Source: Pyrenopolyporus hunteri
Lineage: Eukaryota > Ascomycota > Sordariomycetes > Xylariales > Hypoxylaceae
Reading direction: 5' to 3'
DNA: 64,000 bases
Assembly (NCBI GenBank): GCA_902806595.1
Contig: CADCXC010000037.1
Location: 372,001-436,000 of the forward strand
Notes under the pieces: generated by a model
Told to the model about the DNA's origin: nothing
The model's database searches: none
The model's input: the letters and a program-made list of their open reading frames with translations, nothing else
Part shown: piece after piece, positions 44,261 through 55,193 of the stretch
How positions within the stretch are numbered: the stretch's first letter is position 1
Layout: each line of letters begins with the position of its first letter
Position numbers and translations under genes: made by a program

Positions 44261-46035
44261 ATGTCTGGAAAGCTTGACCAGTCTCTGGACGAGATCGTCT
44301 CTACCCAGCGCCGCGCTGTTACCGGACGTCGCCGAAACCCCCGCCGATCTGCGGGTCGAGTCAACACGGCAGCGCCCGTCGGCGGGGTCCAGAAGACTTC
44401 GAAACCGCCTCGCGCTGCCGCGACCAAGCAGACCTCCGCCAAGGCAGCCGGCGGTAATGGAGAGAGCAAGGTGGTTGTTAGCAACCTGGTAAGTCGTTAC
44501 TGCTAGGTCCGGCTCGGTCTCCGAATTTAACTAACGTAATCCCAGCCCAAGGATGTGAACGAAGGCCAAATAAAGGTATGTTTCCTAGGGCTGTCGCCCG
44601 TGGAATTTCGTCGACATCTTCCTTGAACCGTACGCTCGTGTCTTGAATCGATCGAAATGATTCTCCTCTTACCTAGAGCTGGTTCACCCCGGCCACCGCA
44701 GAGCCGTTAGAGCGCCTAGTCTCCTCCCTTGATCGCGCATGTATACCATGCTCTTATAGCGTCGGGAGTTGAGCAGTCCTTGTCGCGCACCAATATTGTT
44801 CGTCCTCTGGTAGGCTTGGCAACCCTCCATTATAGGCAGCAATGCGCGGACGCAAATGGACTTAGGCATATCGCGGCAGGCTTACCGTCTCGATTTCGAG
44901 ACTGTTGTCCTTGGCGGAGCAAAATCCCTCGTAGGATAATTGCAACCCAGCGAGCATGGCAGTGAGCAGCAGCGTTACAGCAGAACAAAAAGCACGGGGT
45001 TTACCATCGATATCCATCCGGATATTGATACCACTTATCCTAAAACGGACTATGTGAGCCAAGCTTTAGAATCCCGTTGGACTCTTGAGGATATAGCGGC
45101 GTTTCATATGGAACATGAGCGAGGCCAGGTCAATGGGAGCGATTGGTTATTGAGGCAGAAGGGCGTATTCCATCCTCGCGACCAAATCTGGCCTCATTCT
45201 AGCGGAGTTGGTGGTAGTCGTGGTGATACCGGAGAGGTTGACGTTCCAGAGTGGCTTTCTGTTGGACTCGATGCTGACTACTAACGCTCACTGCGTGCTC
45301 GTTGGTGGTGTACCATTTAGATGCGTAGCCCGAAGGATTTCTCCGTCGGTTAGGATCTTCGGATGGTCGATATTGCCTTAACGCCTCGCGCGAACGCCCG
45401 ATGGATTCTTGAGACTAACGTTCGTGCCCTCCATAGGAGTATTTTGCGACTTCAGTTGGACCTATCAAGCGTGTGGAGCTTTCCTACGGCCCGAATAGCG
45501 TCAGCCGTGGTATCGCTACCGTCACCTTCGCCAAGCCCGATGGTGCTAGCAAAGCCTTTAACGCCCTGAACGGCCTTCTCGTCGACAACCGACCTATTAA
45601 GGTTCGTTAACACCTTGCTCGGACTTGTACGTCATACGCTTACACTCTATAGATCGAAATCGTCGTTAGCGCTGCTAAGGCCGCTGAGATTGCCCCCCCT
45701 CCCAAGACCCTGACTGAGCGTATTACCCAGCCGAAGGCTCAGCCCAAGTCGGCCGCCAACGACAAGAAGGAGGCTGCCGGAAAGGCCGCCGGCTCTGGCG
45801 CCCGAGGCCGCGGCAAGCGCCGCGGACCCCGCAACAGCCGCCCGGCCAAGAAGACGGCCGAAGAGCTCGACTCCGAAATGGCCGATTACTTTGAGGCCGG
45901 AAACCAGAATGAGAACGCCAACGGTGCCGCCCCCGCCGCCACCAACGGTGATGCGCCCATGGAGGATGAGATTCTAGTAAGTACCTATATTCTTGATCTT
46001 GCAGGGTATGCCACTTGCTAACTCCTGTGTAGTAA
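44261..46035 (+). CDS. YRA1: mRNA export adaptor Yra1/ALY (REF) family
   Basis: Nuclear RNA-binding adaptor that links TREX to the export receptor Mex67. Exons are 44261-44488, 44546-44575, 45437-45601, 45653-45976 and 46033-46035, giving 249 aa. The N-terminus MSGKLDQSLDEIVSTQRR is the conserved REF-N motif, followed by an Arg-rich linker. The RRM starts VVVSNLPKDVNEGQIK and continues EYFATSVGPVKRVELSYGPN in exon 3 (45437-45601). A Gly/Arg-rich region (GARGRGKRRG) and the C-terminal REF-C helix (ELDSEMADYFEA) complete the family layout. Exon 2 is only 30 nt. The intron after it is 861 nt, more than ten times the local norm. The final exon as coded is just the TAA stop. Confidence 0.93.
44576..45436 (+). 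other. Long intron of the Yra1 gene
   Basis: The donor is AAG|GTATGT; the acceptor is CCATAG at 45431-45436, preceded by GACTAAC about 15 nt upstream. No second gene is recognised inside, though a 114-codon open stretch (44940-45284) has no ATG start. In budding yeast YRA1 also carries an unusually large intron with a GACTAAC branch site, used for splicing-based autoregulation. Confidence 0.85.
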
Positions 46036-46958
46036 ACGAATCGCCCAGACCTAGATTTATTTTGGTCGGAAGGTGTGCTGTTTCGTGGCGTCGCATTCTC
46101 TTTGCCATTGCTTGGTCCTCTAGTTTGGCTCTATTTTAATTCTCCTATTGGGGTTGGCAGCAGCAGTGGCAAGGAAAGGGAAACTCACTTCCATATGAGG
46201 TTTACGCAGGGTCAGTTACGGGTCTAGTCGTCAGTCGAGTTGCACGATAGGGTTCTCAGGTAGTTAATCGCACAACGGGGGTACACGATACTATTTGCTC
46301 TATCGATTCCTATCGTCTAAGGGGGGAAAAGAATCCTGGGTTAAGAGATATGTGAAGCCCTTTTATACGGTCACGTCGTGCTGTGAATGACTTTTTATCC
46401 CCTAGACATAGACAGACTGTAGATACCCACGAGTAATTGAGATGATTCCTAAGACTATAAATTGGATTTTGAGTCGTCGATACCTTGATTGTCTCGGCGT
46501 TTCATTGACGGCGGGATAGGGTAGGTGAACAGTTGCAATTACTCGGAACTACTATGAACCAATACAGACGAAGTTTCAATTCACATTTCACGACTCTACT
46601 TACAGCCTCATATTTCACTCGGACACTCCTCTATCAACACAACAAAATTTACCTTAGGTCACTTGAGATATCACGTGTATGGCAGTAAACGAAAATTAGA
46701 ATAGACGTCTCAATTCATGAACGAGCCTCTAAGAAGCATTGCCAGGCCCCAGTCTCCGGGTCCCGTCTTTCCGGTCTGTCTAGTAGTGGTCTTAAGATGG
46801 AACCGTTTCCTTCCCATGGGAGATGCTCTCACGCAGGAGATGCCAGCTCTCAGCACGTGCCATTGCAATCACGAAACTTCTTCCATCTTATGCGACGTGT
46901 TTGAATCTGCAAAGCTGTTAATTTATTGCGCTTTATAACTCTCCGCTAATGGGTAAAC
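46036..46958. other. Intergenic between convergent genes
   Basis: Holds the 3' regions of Yra1 and the aminotransferase. No gene is seen. Confidence 0.5.
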
Positions 46959-48498
46959 TTACTTGTTGACGACTCTCTCGATGCCGTCGCAACCCATCTT
47001 GAGGGTCTCCATCCGAGGGCCATACGAGAAGCGGACGACTGTCATAGCACATTAGCAACTTCGGAGGGAAAAAAAAAAAAACTTTATAAAATCTCACGCA
47101 AAGGGAAAGACTTACAGTGGTGGCAAGGGCTGTCGAACAAGTCTCGGCGGCGAGAAGGATTCAAGTCGAAAAAGATACCCGGGACGACGATTACCTTCTC
47201 TTCTAAGCAGGCTTGGAAGAAATTCAGACCGTCTGAGATAGGGCCCGGAAGGCCCTCCAAGTTAAGCCAGAGGTAGAACGTGCTGTCCGGCACGTACTTG
47301 ATGACGAAGCCCATGTCTCGTAGACGCTTAACGACATAGTCTCGCTTGTCCTGAAGATTAAGTTAGCATGTGTCAAGATCCAAAGGGGCACCGAGGATTA
47401 CTAACTCGGAAGTGGTGCTGAAGCGCCGCCATCTCCTTACGGACGAGGGACGGCTCCAGCATGGGAATAGCCGCCTCTTGGAAAGGAGCGTTGGCTCCGC
47501 CGTCGAGGTATGAGCCGCAAGAGCCAATGCTTTAGATATCACATTAGCACGTTACCCAAGCCGTTTTAGATACCTATGTATTCGAAGACTCACGCCTTGA
47601 TGAACTCCTTAGGTCCCAAGATCCATGCAATGCGCCATCCAGGAAGACGGAATCGCTTAGTAAGTCCATCGATAATGAGCACGTCGTCCTCATCTACGTC
47701 CTCGATGTTCTCGGCGGCGGAAATCGTGGTACCATCGCAATTGCTGGTGTAATTGTAGCCGGAATAGAACTCGTCACTGACCAGAGTCGCGCGTCCACGG
47801 CAAATATCCTGAATTTCAGCCAATTCAGGGTTGGCAACTACTCTGCCAGTGGGATTTCGCGGGTTCGAGGTCAAGATGACCGAAGTACCTCGAGCGATCT
47901 CCCTGGCGATCACATCCGGGTGGATATGGTAGCCGTCCTCCTCAGAAAGAGGCGTAGGGATGGCAGCGAACTGTTTGCCGTTAGCGAAGGCCGAGGCCAC
48001 GGTTTACGAGAGCTATGTTACGTTTTTAAAGAGCGACAGCATCTCATTGTAAGCCGTGTAATCGGGAATAAAGAAGCCGACGTAGGCATTGTTCAGCACG
48101 GCTGCGATACGGATCAAGCCAGCTCGCCCACCGGGAACGATGGCGACGTTCTCCCACGAGTACTGGCTCGCCTTGCCTTGACGGTGCATCTCGTTGTACA
48201 TCCTCGCAACGGCGGCACGCAGGGGCTTGATACCGGCGGTGGGGCCATACTCTCTGAGGGCGACGGAGATGTCTATGGTGTGGGGACGCTCAAAGCACCC
48301 CTCGATGTCATCCTCAACTTCGGGAGCGCCTTGGCCGAGGTTGGCCCATTTCTCGGGCTCGTCGAGAAAGCCATATTCGGCAGCTCGCTCGGTACACCAT
48401 ACGACGCCGGTGGAAGCACGTGAGGCGTCCAAGCCTGCATGGGGGAGATGGCCCGGGTTTGCAGCACGGAACTGACGATGGATCTTGGAACTCGTCTC
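46959..48498 (-). CDS. Class I/II PLP-dependent aminotransferase, 5' end unresolved
   Basis: Fold-type I aminotransferase, amino-acid substrate unknown. Supported exons are 48498-48022, 47970-47594, 47529-47406, 47350-47116 and 47038-46959. The frame runs through GGRAGLIRIAAVLN, TSNPRNPTGRVV and VSDEFYSGYNY. The PLP lysine is in DGLTKRFRLPGWRIAWILGP, and the C-terminal arginine in FVRFSYGPRMETL. The 51-nt intron (48021-47971) contains in-frame stops and is needed to join LFKN to FAAIPTPLSEEDG. The frame opens at 48504 on TTG with a splice acceptor (GGCAG) overlapping it, and no in-frame ATG precedes ETSSKIHRQF. So a short first exon probably lies upstream of 48499. One candidate is an ATG at 48717 followed directly by GTATGG. 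Confidence 0.88.
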
Positions 48499-48719
48499 TG
48501 CCAAGACAGATTGTCAGTGAACTTAATATAATTCCCGACCAAGACATACAGAAACAAGAGCATGTATGCCACGTTTGCCAAGTGCCAAGACCGCCACAAG
48601 CGTATATCAGACTTGACACGAGAGGCAGAAGTGTGCTGCCCTTCGGGGTATTACAGCATGAACGCGAATATTATAGGGGAGAGTTCATGAAGCGCGGAGT
48701 TTTTGAGGACCATACCATT

Positions 48720-50855
48720 GCCGGTCGCTTCACCGATGCTAAATCTTCGACGTGGAACCCCGGTATTCCGGTTCCTATAACTCAGTTTTAGCAAGGTTCC
48801 TTCTACTTTACAGTTATGTACCAAGATTTAGAATCTTGTTAATGTATCGTTGTAACACACACGATGTGTGACGAAAGGAGGGGGGTTCGACTACATGTAC
48901 GAGAAGTTAGGTATCAATTGACATACATGGAGAACTTGCGATTGTTAAACGACATGTTCGCGACTTGGTGAGCCCGAAGACAACTTCAGTCGTTTAGTAA
49001 ATAAACTAGTTCGTGGTCGTAGTATAAGAGGCGATTTACCCGGCTAGAATTTGACAATTGCTAACGGGGACAACGTTCCTTTTTAAAAAAGGGATACGAG
49101 TAGGCTGAGTATGCGTACGTTAGGTACAACCCTAAGACAGAAGGGAAAGGAGAGGGATGATATCGCGATGGTTATCGGTGTGCACTTTGGGTTCTGGGGG
49201 AAGAGGGGGGGGGTGCGACGAAAGAGGAACGTCCTGCTGGGTTCATGGCCGGGTGGGCAGTGTGGATCGTCGAAAAAGTAGACGCACAAGGCTTGTAGGG
49301 CCAGTGTGAAGAAGAAGCAGGCAAATAAGTCGTGGGACGCGGGCCGGTGGTCAGTCAAAGCTGACCGTCTAAAAAAAAAAAAAATCCAGCCCAGTGTTAG
49401 ACTCACCTCCAGTTCAGGATGCAGAAAAGAAGGGATGAGGAAAGGAGAAAAAAAAATAAAAAACAAGATACCCAGGGAAGGGTGGTAGGGTTGGGAAGGT
49501 TAGGTATTGGCTACCACACCCAGGCAGGCACTGTAGGAATGCACCATGCCGTAGGGAAAGGACGGGAAATAGGAGGGTGCCACCTAACTCAAAATAATTT
49601 TTTTTCTGGAAGGTGTTGGTTAAGCAGGTACAGTAGACAAAAGTCTAGTTTTGGCGCAGTTTTGGCATCTTACCCTTACGTTGTTTTAATCTCCTCCAAT
49701 CTTACATATATGGACATATTTACACACGTACGTGTCCGTATATACCGGGTGTTCACGCCACATTAAACTCGTCCATTCGAAAATAAACACCCGAAGCAGG
49801 CCCCTACTGCTATTCGAACTGCCTACATAGTACATATTACCTACCTATTCCCATCGACGTCGCAGCATGGGGGACGCTGATCGATCTATGCATGCTGCTG
49901 CTACCCGATAGTATGCATACATGTAATAGAAAAGCTACGGTAGGATTTCCAGTTACACTGCTTTACTTTTTCCATCGTCCATACAGCGGCTACAGTAGAT
50001 TGGTCCTACATAGTATGAATGAACAGATTTTTATATTCGTACGTAGGTCCAATTCTGAAACCTCGCGATGGAAGAAACCGGAATTCAAATTAAGGCACGA
50101 CAATACAATCCCTACTTACCCTGCCTCCCTTTATATTAGTACCTCGCCCATCCCGTCACAGGAGAGAGGCGCCCGCGAGTAAAAACAGCGACCGCCCAAT
50201 GTTCCGTATTCGTGCCGCCGGTACTGTCTTAAGCCTCCCCCTAAGCCCATGTCTTACTCGCCCGACTCGTCCACTCGCAGTTGAGGAAAAGTGCATAGTA
50301 GTAGCACTTGGGCTTGTTGGCATCCCGGTCAGGAGATGCCTCTACAATATCATAATACTCCCAGCCGACAATGACCTGTTTAGCGGAGGCCGAGTATCCA
50401 AAGTAAGATAATCAACTTATATGCCGATGTAGGCTTATGGTTGCGCAAACGGTAGACCAATCCTTGTGACGATGAAGAGGGGTTCGTTTTCGAGCTACAT
50501 ACGCCCCTCATCGGAGATCCCGCTCATCTACTTCCGTGTTCAGGAGGTAGTACCTACCTAGGTACCTCTACCAACAAAAGAGACATATCCCGCCCCAAAC
50601 AGCAGGCGGTGATGAGCGGCAGAATAGGCAAACGCGATAGAGAGTTCAATTAACGCGTCTCTGGTTCTTGGCGATGCCTAGACCTAGGTAATTTGTATCT
50701 TCCTAACTAGGTATCCATTCATGCCTGCACGTCTTGACGATCACGCCTACATGTATGGATAATGTCGCCCTAAACTCCCACATCAGCAACGCGACTTTAC
50801 TATCTCCTCACAGTCCTCACCGTCCTCACAAGTACACAATTCCGCAACCGCAAAG
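48720..50855. other. Long intergenic region upstream of Rfc5
   Basis: About 2.1 kb between divergent genes. Poly-A/T runs at 49372-49383, 49447-49462 and 49600-49606 are present, and the CCTACCTAGGTACCTC motif at 50556-50571. No gene or RNA is recognised. Confidence 0.5.
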
Positions 50856-52028
50856 ATGGCCCTCATAGTCGACAAGCATCGGCCGCGCTCTCTCGATTCC
50901 TTAACATACCATTCTGAGTTATCCGAGAGGCTGCGCTCCCTAGTACGTAGCCCGGCTCTTCTATGCTCTCCTCGTCGTTTGACCTAACAAAACCTGCTAC
51001 AGGCTCAGAGCGGCGATTTCCCCCATCTCCTCGTGTACGGTCCCTCTGGCGCGGGAAAGAAGACTCGCATAGTCGCAACCTTGAAGGAGCTCTACGGACC
51101 CGGTGTAGAAAAGATCAAGATCGACGCCCGAGTCTTCCAAACTACCAGCAACCGCAAGCTAGAATTTAACATCGTCGCCTCCGTTTACCATCTCGAGATT
51201 ACTCCGTCCGATGTCGGGAACTATGACCGTGTCGTCGTCCAAGACCTCCTAAAAGAAGTCGCCCAGACTCAACAAGTCGATCAGTCGGCCAAGCAGAGGT
51301 TTAAGGTCGTCGTCATCAATGAGGCAGACCACTTGACGCGAGACGCGCAGGCGGCTCTGAGGAGAACGATGGAAAAATACAGCCCCAACTTGCGATTGAT
51401 ACTCCTCGCCAATAGCACAGCCAACATCATCGCGCCGATTCGAAGTCGAACACTCCTCGTGCGAGTTGCCGCACCAACAGTCGACGAGATAACGGCCGTC
51501 CTAGCAGACTCGGCTAAGAAGGAGGGATGGCCCATCGTTAAGGGGTTGCATAAGAGGATTGCCGAGGAGAGCGGGCGAAATCTGAGGAGGGCGTTACTGA
51601 TGTACGAGGCCGTACATGCTCAGAAGTACGTTTCTTTCTCTACCTGTCCTCACAGTTCTGCCTAGCTGACCGTCTCTAGTGAGAAAGTTACTGATGACAC
51701 CCCCATCCCGCCGCCGGATTGGGAGGCGTTAATATCGCAAATTGCCAAGGAGATCATGGAAGAACACTCGCCTGCGCGGGTCTTGCAAGTTCGATCAAAG
51801 TTATACGATTTACTCACGCATTGCATACCGCCCACCACGATACTCAAGACCCTGACCTTCAAGCTCATCCCGATGATCGACGACGCCTTGAAATATGAGG
51901 TCATCAAATGGTCGGCCTTTTACGAACACAGGATAAGGATGGGAACCAAAGTCATCTTCCATTTGGAAGCGTTCGTTGCGAAATTCATGCGGATAATCGA
52001 AATGTATTTAATGAGTATGGACATGTGA
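50856..52028 (+). CDS. RFC5: Replication factor C small subunit Rfc5 (human RFC3 type)
   Basis: Small subunit of the clamp loader (also in Rad24/Ctf18/Elg1 loaders). Exons are 50856-50942, 51003-51625 and 51680-52028, giving 352 aa. It begins MALIVDKHRPRSLDSL. The modified Walker A is GPSGAGKKT, the form typical of this subunit, followed by ITPSDVGNYDRVVVQDLLKE. The Walker B region reads FKVVVINEADHLT (Asn-Glu-Ala-Asp instead of DExD), as expected for an ATPase-inactive subunit. The arginine-finger motif is APIRSRTLLVRV. The C-terminal collar domain ends MSMDM. It works with the RFC1 product at 14768-18173. Confidence 0.96.
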
Positions 52029-55000
52029 GTCAGGTCACTAGTAGTGATGACTTTTACGATTGGCATAGATCTGCTGGAGTAACGGATGACTTTATAATTA
52101 TGGTGCGGTAGAGCAACCGAGGAAAAACATAATTACGCCATATTTACAGCAAGAACCCGGCTCCGACCCGGATTAGAAGCAAAGGCCCCTATGGGATTGG
52201 ACGTCCTAACACCATGGTTAGAAGTTCGATACCGATTTTACGCCCTTTCCTATTCGCTAGGCGGCTGTTCGGAAACATTCGTTAACTGTTCTGCTCCCCG
52301 AGAAACCGAGTTGATTCCGTCCCGCTTTAGACGTCATGGCCCGATGGGCAGATCCGGTAATGTGTTATATTTTAAGTAAGCCGAATGCCGGCAGCTCGAA
52401 TACCCACCGGCCGGAGTGATCGTCGGACTTGAGGCTCTAGGCTCGTCTAGGTACAACCGTGAGCCATACAGGATGCGTAGTTCAACCTCGGTTAGGGGGC
52501 GTGCTAGTAGGTATTATCGTGGCACACCTATTTCGAAGGACCCTCGATGGCATGATATAGTTCCTGAGAGAACCCCTTCCCCACGAGCATGGTTCGAGGG
52601 ACTATCTCATGCAACGCATGCTAGGCGATAATGTTATGCAACCTTATTCAACGCTTTGATGATATAGCTGTGTCCGCCAAGCCATAGTCTCGCATGGCCA
52701 ACCGGAGCAAAGAGGAACTGCTAGCAAGCTTTCCCCACAGTCTCGCCAACAAAATCCGAGCTATAGACAAGGGCGGAGGGAAGCTTGGCGGGGAGTGACG
52801 CCATTGCGATTCTTTCGGGATTGATCCCGCGTAGAAGCGTAGAATTGGGGTTGCGAACGATATCAAGAAAGGATCCAGATCGGGAAATCGATGGTACATC
52901 TTATCTCTTGCTGGTAAAATGAGCAACCACCCGTCGTCTACCCCTATTGAAGGGCGAATGCTACTCGATGATAAAGGTTTTATGTAAGCTACGAGAAATC
53001 GAATCCTTCTGAATGGACACGAGGCCAACGGAGCTGCGGAGGAATTCCTGGTGACGGTGATTAGTGTATGCTTGGCTGCAAGGGCTGGTTTATTAGTCTG
53101 GAAAGGCGAACGCGGGGTTGAGGGGCAAAGGAGAGGACGAAGAGAAGGAGGGAGGTAGTTTGGCGTTTGTCGGTCCCCGTTATTGGGATTTGGTGGGCAG
53201 GGTTGACAAGGGGTTTTGACTAATAGGATCACAGAATCCGCAAACTATATGGCAATATCACGGCACCGAAGACACGGGTTCGTACATTCTACGCTCGATA
53301 GAAGTGCAACATACCAGCCTATAGTGCCTGGTTACTTCGGGTGACATGTCCACTAGGGACTATTACCTACCCACATGCGTCCACGGACATCCACATCCAC
53401 ATCCACATCCACGTAGATACAAATCTATACATACCTACCTACACATACCACATAACATATCTCCTAACACAAACATATATACGTACGTAGGTGACATGTA
53501 ACAAGCTATCCCCGTCGTCCATGCGCTAGGAACAGTAATGACGACCGTCCGGTTCCAAATCACAGGGCACGAACCTTCTCGTCAATGTACCAATAGACTG
53601 TTCCCGTTGCCGCCGTTGGACCGGGAAAGATCTTGGGCCGCTTATTTGCAGCTTTGTCCGACTCAATCTGGTCAGCTTGCAGGAGGATGACCGGGCCTGC
53701 TATCAGAAAACCCTCATAAAAAATTGTCGGGCTGTCATTTGGCCCAGAGTATATCCTATTGTGTTGGTAGAGTTGGGAGATATATATAAATCCCACAACG
53801 CGGGCTTTGCTTTTGCTTCGGGGCGGTGGGTAGGTCCATACGTACCCGAGACAGGTAGGATAGATACCCATCCGACTTCGCTGTCGATCAATGTTTGTCG
53901 AACACGCAGTTGCAACGGAAACCCATATGCCTAGTTCGGGGAAATTAGGTAGCCTAGTAAGTCCCCGACTTATGTCAACACCCAAAGCCCGGTCTAAAGG
54001 GGTTCTGCAACCTAGAGCTCCAGCCTACGCCCCCCAGCTCATCCTGCGCGGTTATACAGATTACTACGTAGCATAGTACAGGTTAGGGGTTTTGTGATGG
54101 TGTGCGCTTCGATTGCTAGGCTGCGTACGTCGAGAGTCAGGTGAATGCCGCACTGAATAGGACCTACATATCGCCTACGCGACGAGCAAGCCTCAGGCGC
54201 TCTGGGCATCGAAATAGAGGGCTTGGTGGTTGTTGGAAGGATCCATCGAGTAGTCTAGAATGGAAAAGGACGGGGATGAATACACTTCCACATACATGGG
54301 CAAGATGCGGCCAACGGTCGAGCGGAAGAGACGAATATTTGCCCCACACTGAGCTTCTCAAACCCCGGTCCGGGTCGGCGCATCTCCAAGGGAATTCTAG
54401 TCGAGCCCAATAGGTTAAGCCCAGTTAAGGCATAGTTGAGGGCAGGTCAAGACCAGCGAAGACCAGGTGAAGATTAGTGAAGACCAGTGAAGTACAGCTA
54501 GTATCGGATTAGCAAGACCTTGTCTTGGACTAGCAGAGTCACGTTTTAGGGGCACTTGGAGGCAACTGGGGGGCACTGGGGGGGCACTGGGGGGGCACTG
54601 GGGGGGCTAAATTGAGGTGAGCGAACTCGTCCACCTACGTACGTACGTACCTACCTACAGTCAATACCTTAGGGGGCAAGGTACTACCTATAGATGCATG
54701 ACGGAGGCTGCAAAGTACCTACATTGTACCCCCCATGCTACCCGCCGTACCTAGGACCGCATATGTGGGTGCGCTATACATGGCGCTATACAATGCACTT
54801 GCTTGCTACCACCTCCCGCGCGCCTTGCTCATTCCTCCTAACAGTTCTGCCGTAATACAAAAAGTCCCTCGCCCTCACCCTCGCTCTCGTCACCAATACC
54901 TGACATCTTGCTTCCTTCTCGTGATTGCTCTTTGTCCATTCTTCCCGTTCCTCCTATCCTATCCTCCCTCCGTTTGGTCTCCGGGCTCCGAACAAAGCCG

Positions 55001-55193
55001 TAGCACGTATATTCGGTCACTCATATATTATATATATTAACCTTTGGACAGCGGCCCTGTTCTTAAACATACCCACGCGCTAACCTTTTTTCGCATCGCC
55101 ATTTATTTTCTTCAACTCAATACCCCGCAGTCTTGAGGAACAGCAAAAGTAAACCAGCGCCCGTCAAACCGTCATCGTCATCCCGCCATCATC
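52029..55193. other. Long gene-poor region
   Basis: About 3.2 kb. Contains CATCCACATCCACATCCAC near 53389-53410, a tandem repeat at 54420-54607 and CTACGTACGTACGTACCTACC near 54634. A pyrimidine-rich stretch (54840-55190) is the promoter and leader of the acetyl-CoA synthetase. No gene is recognised. Confidence 0.5.
54549..54607. repeat. GGGGGGCACTG minisatellite
   Basis: Four to five imperfect units of GGGGGGGCACTG lie head to tail, preceded by shorter GGGGCACTTGG units. The G-runs (up to seven) could support a G-quadruplex. Confidence 0.85.
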
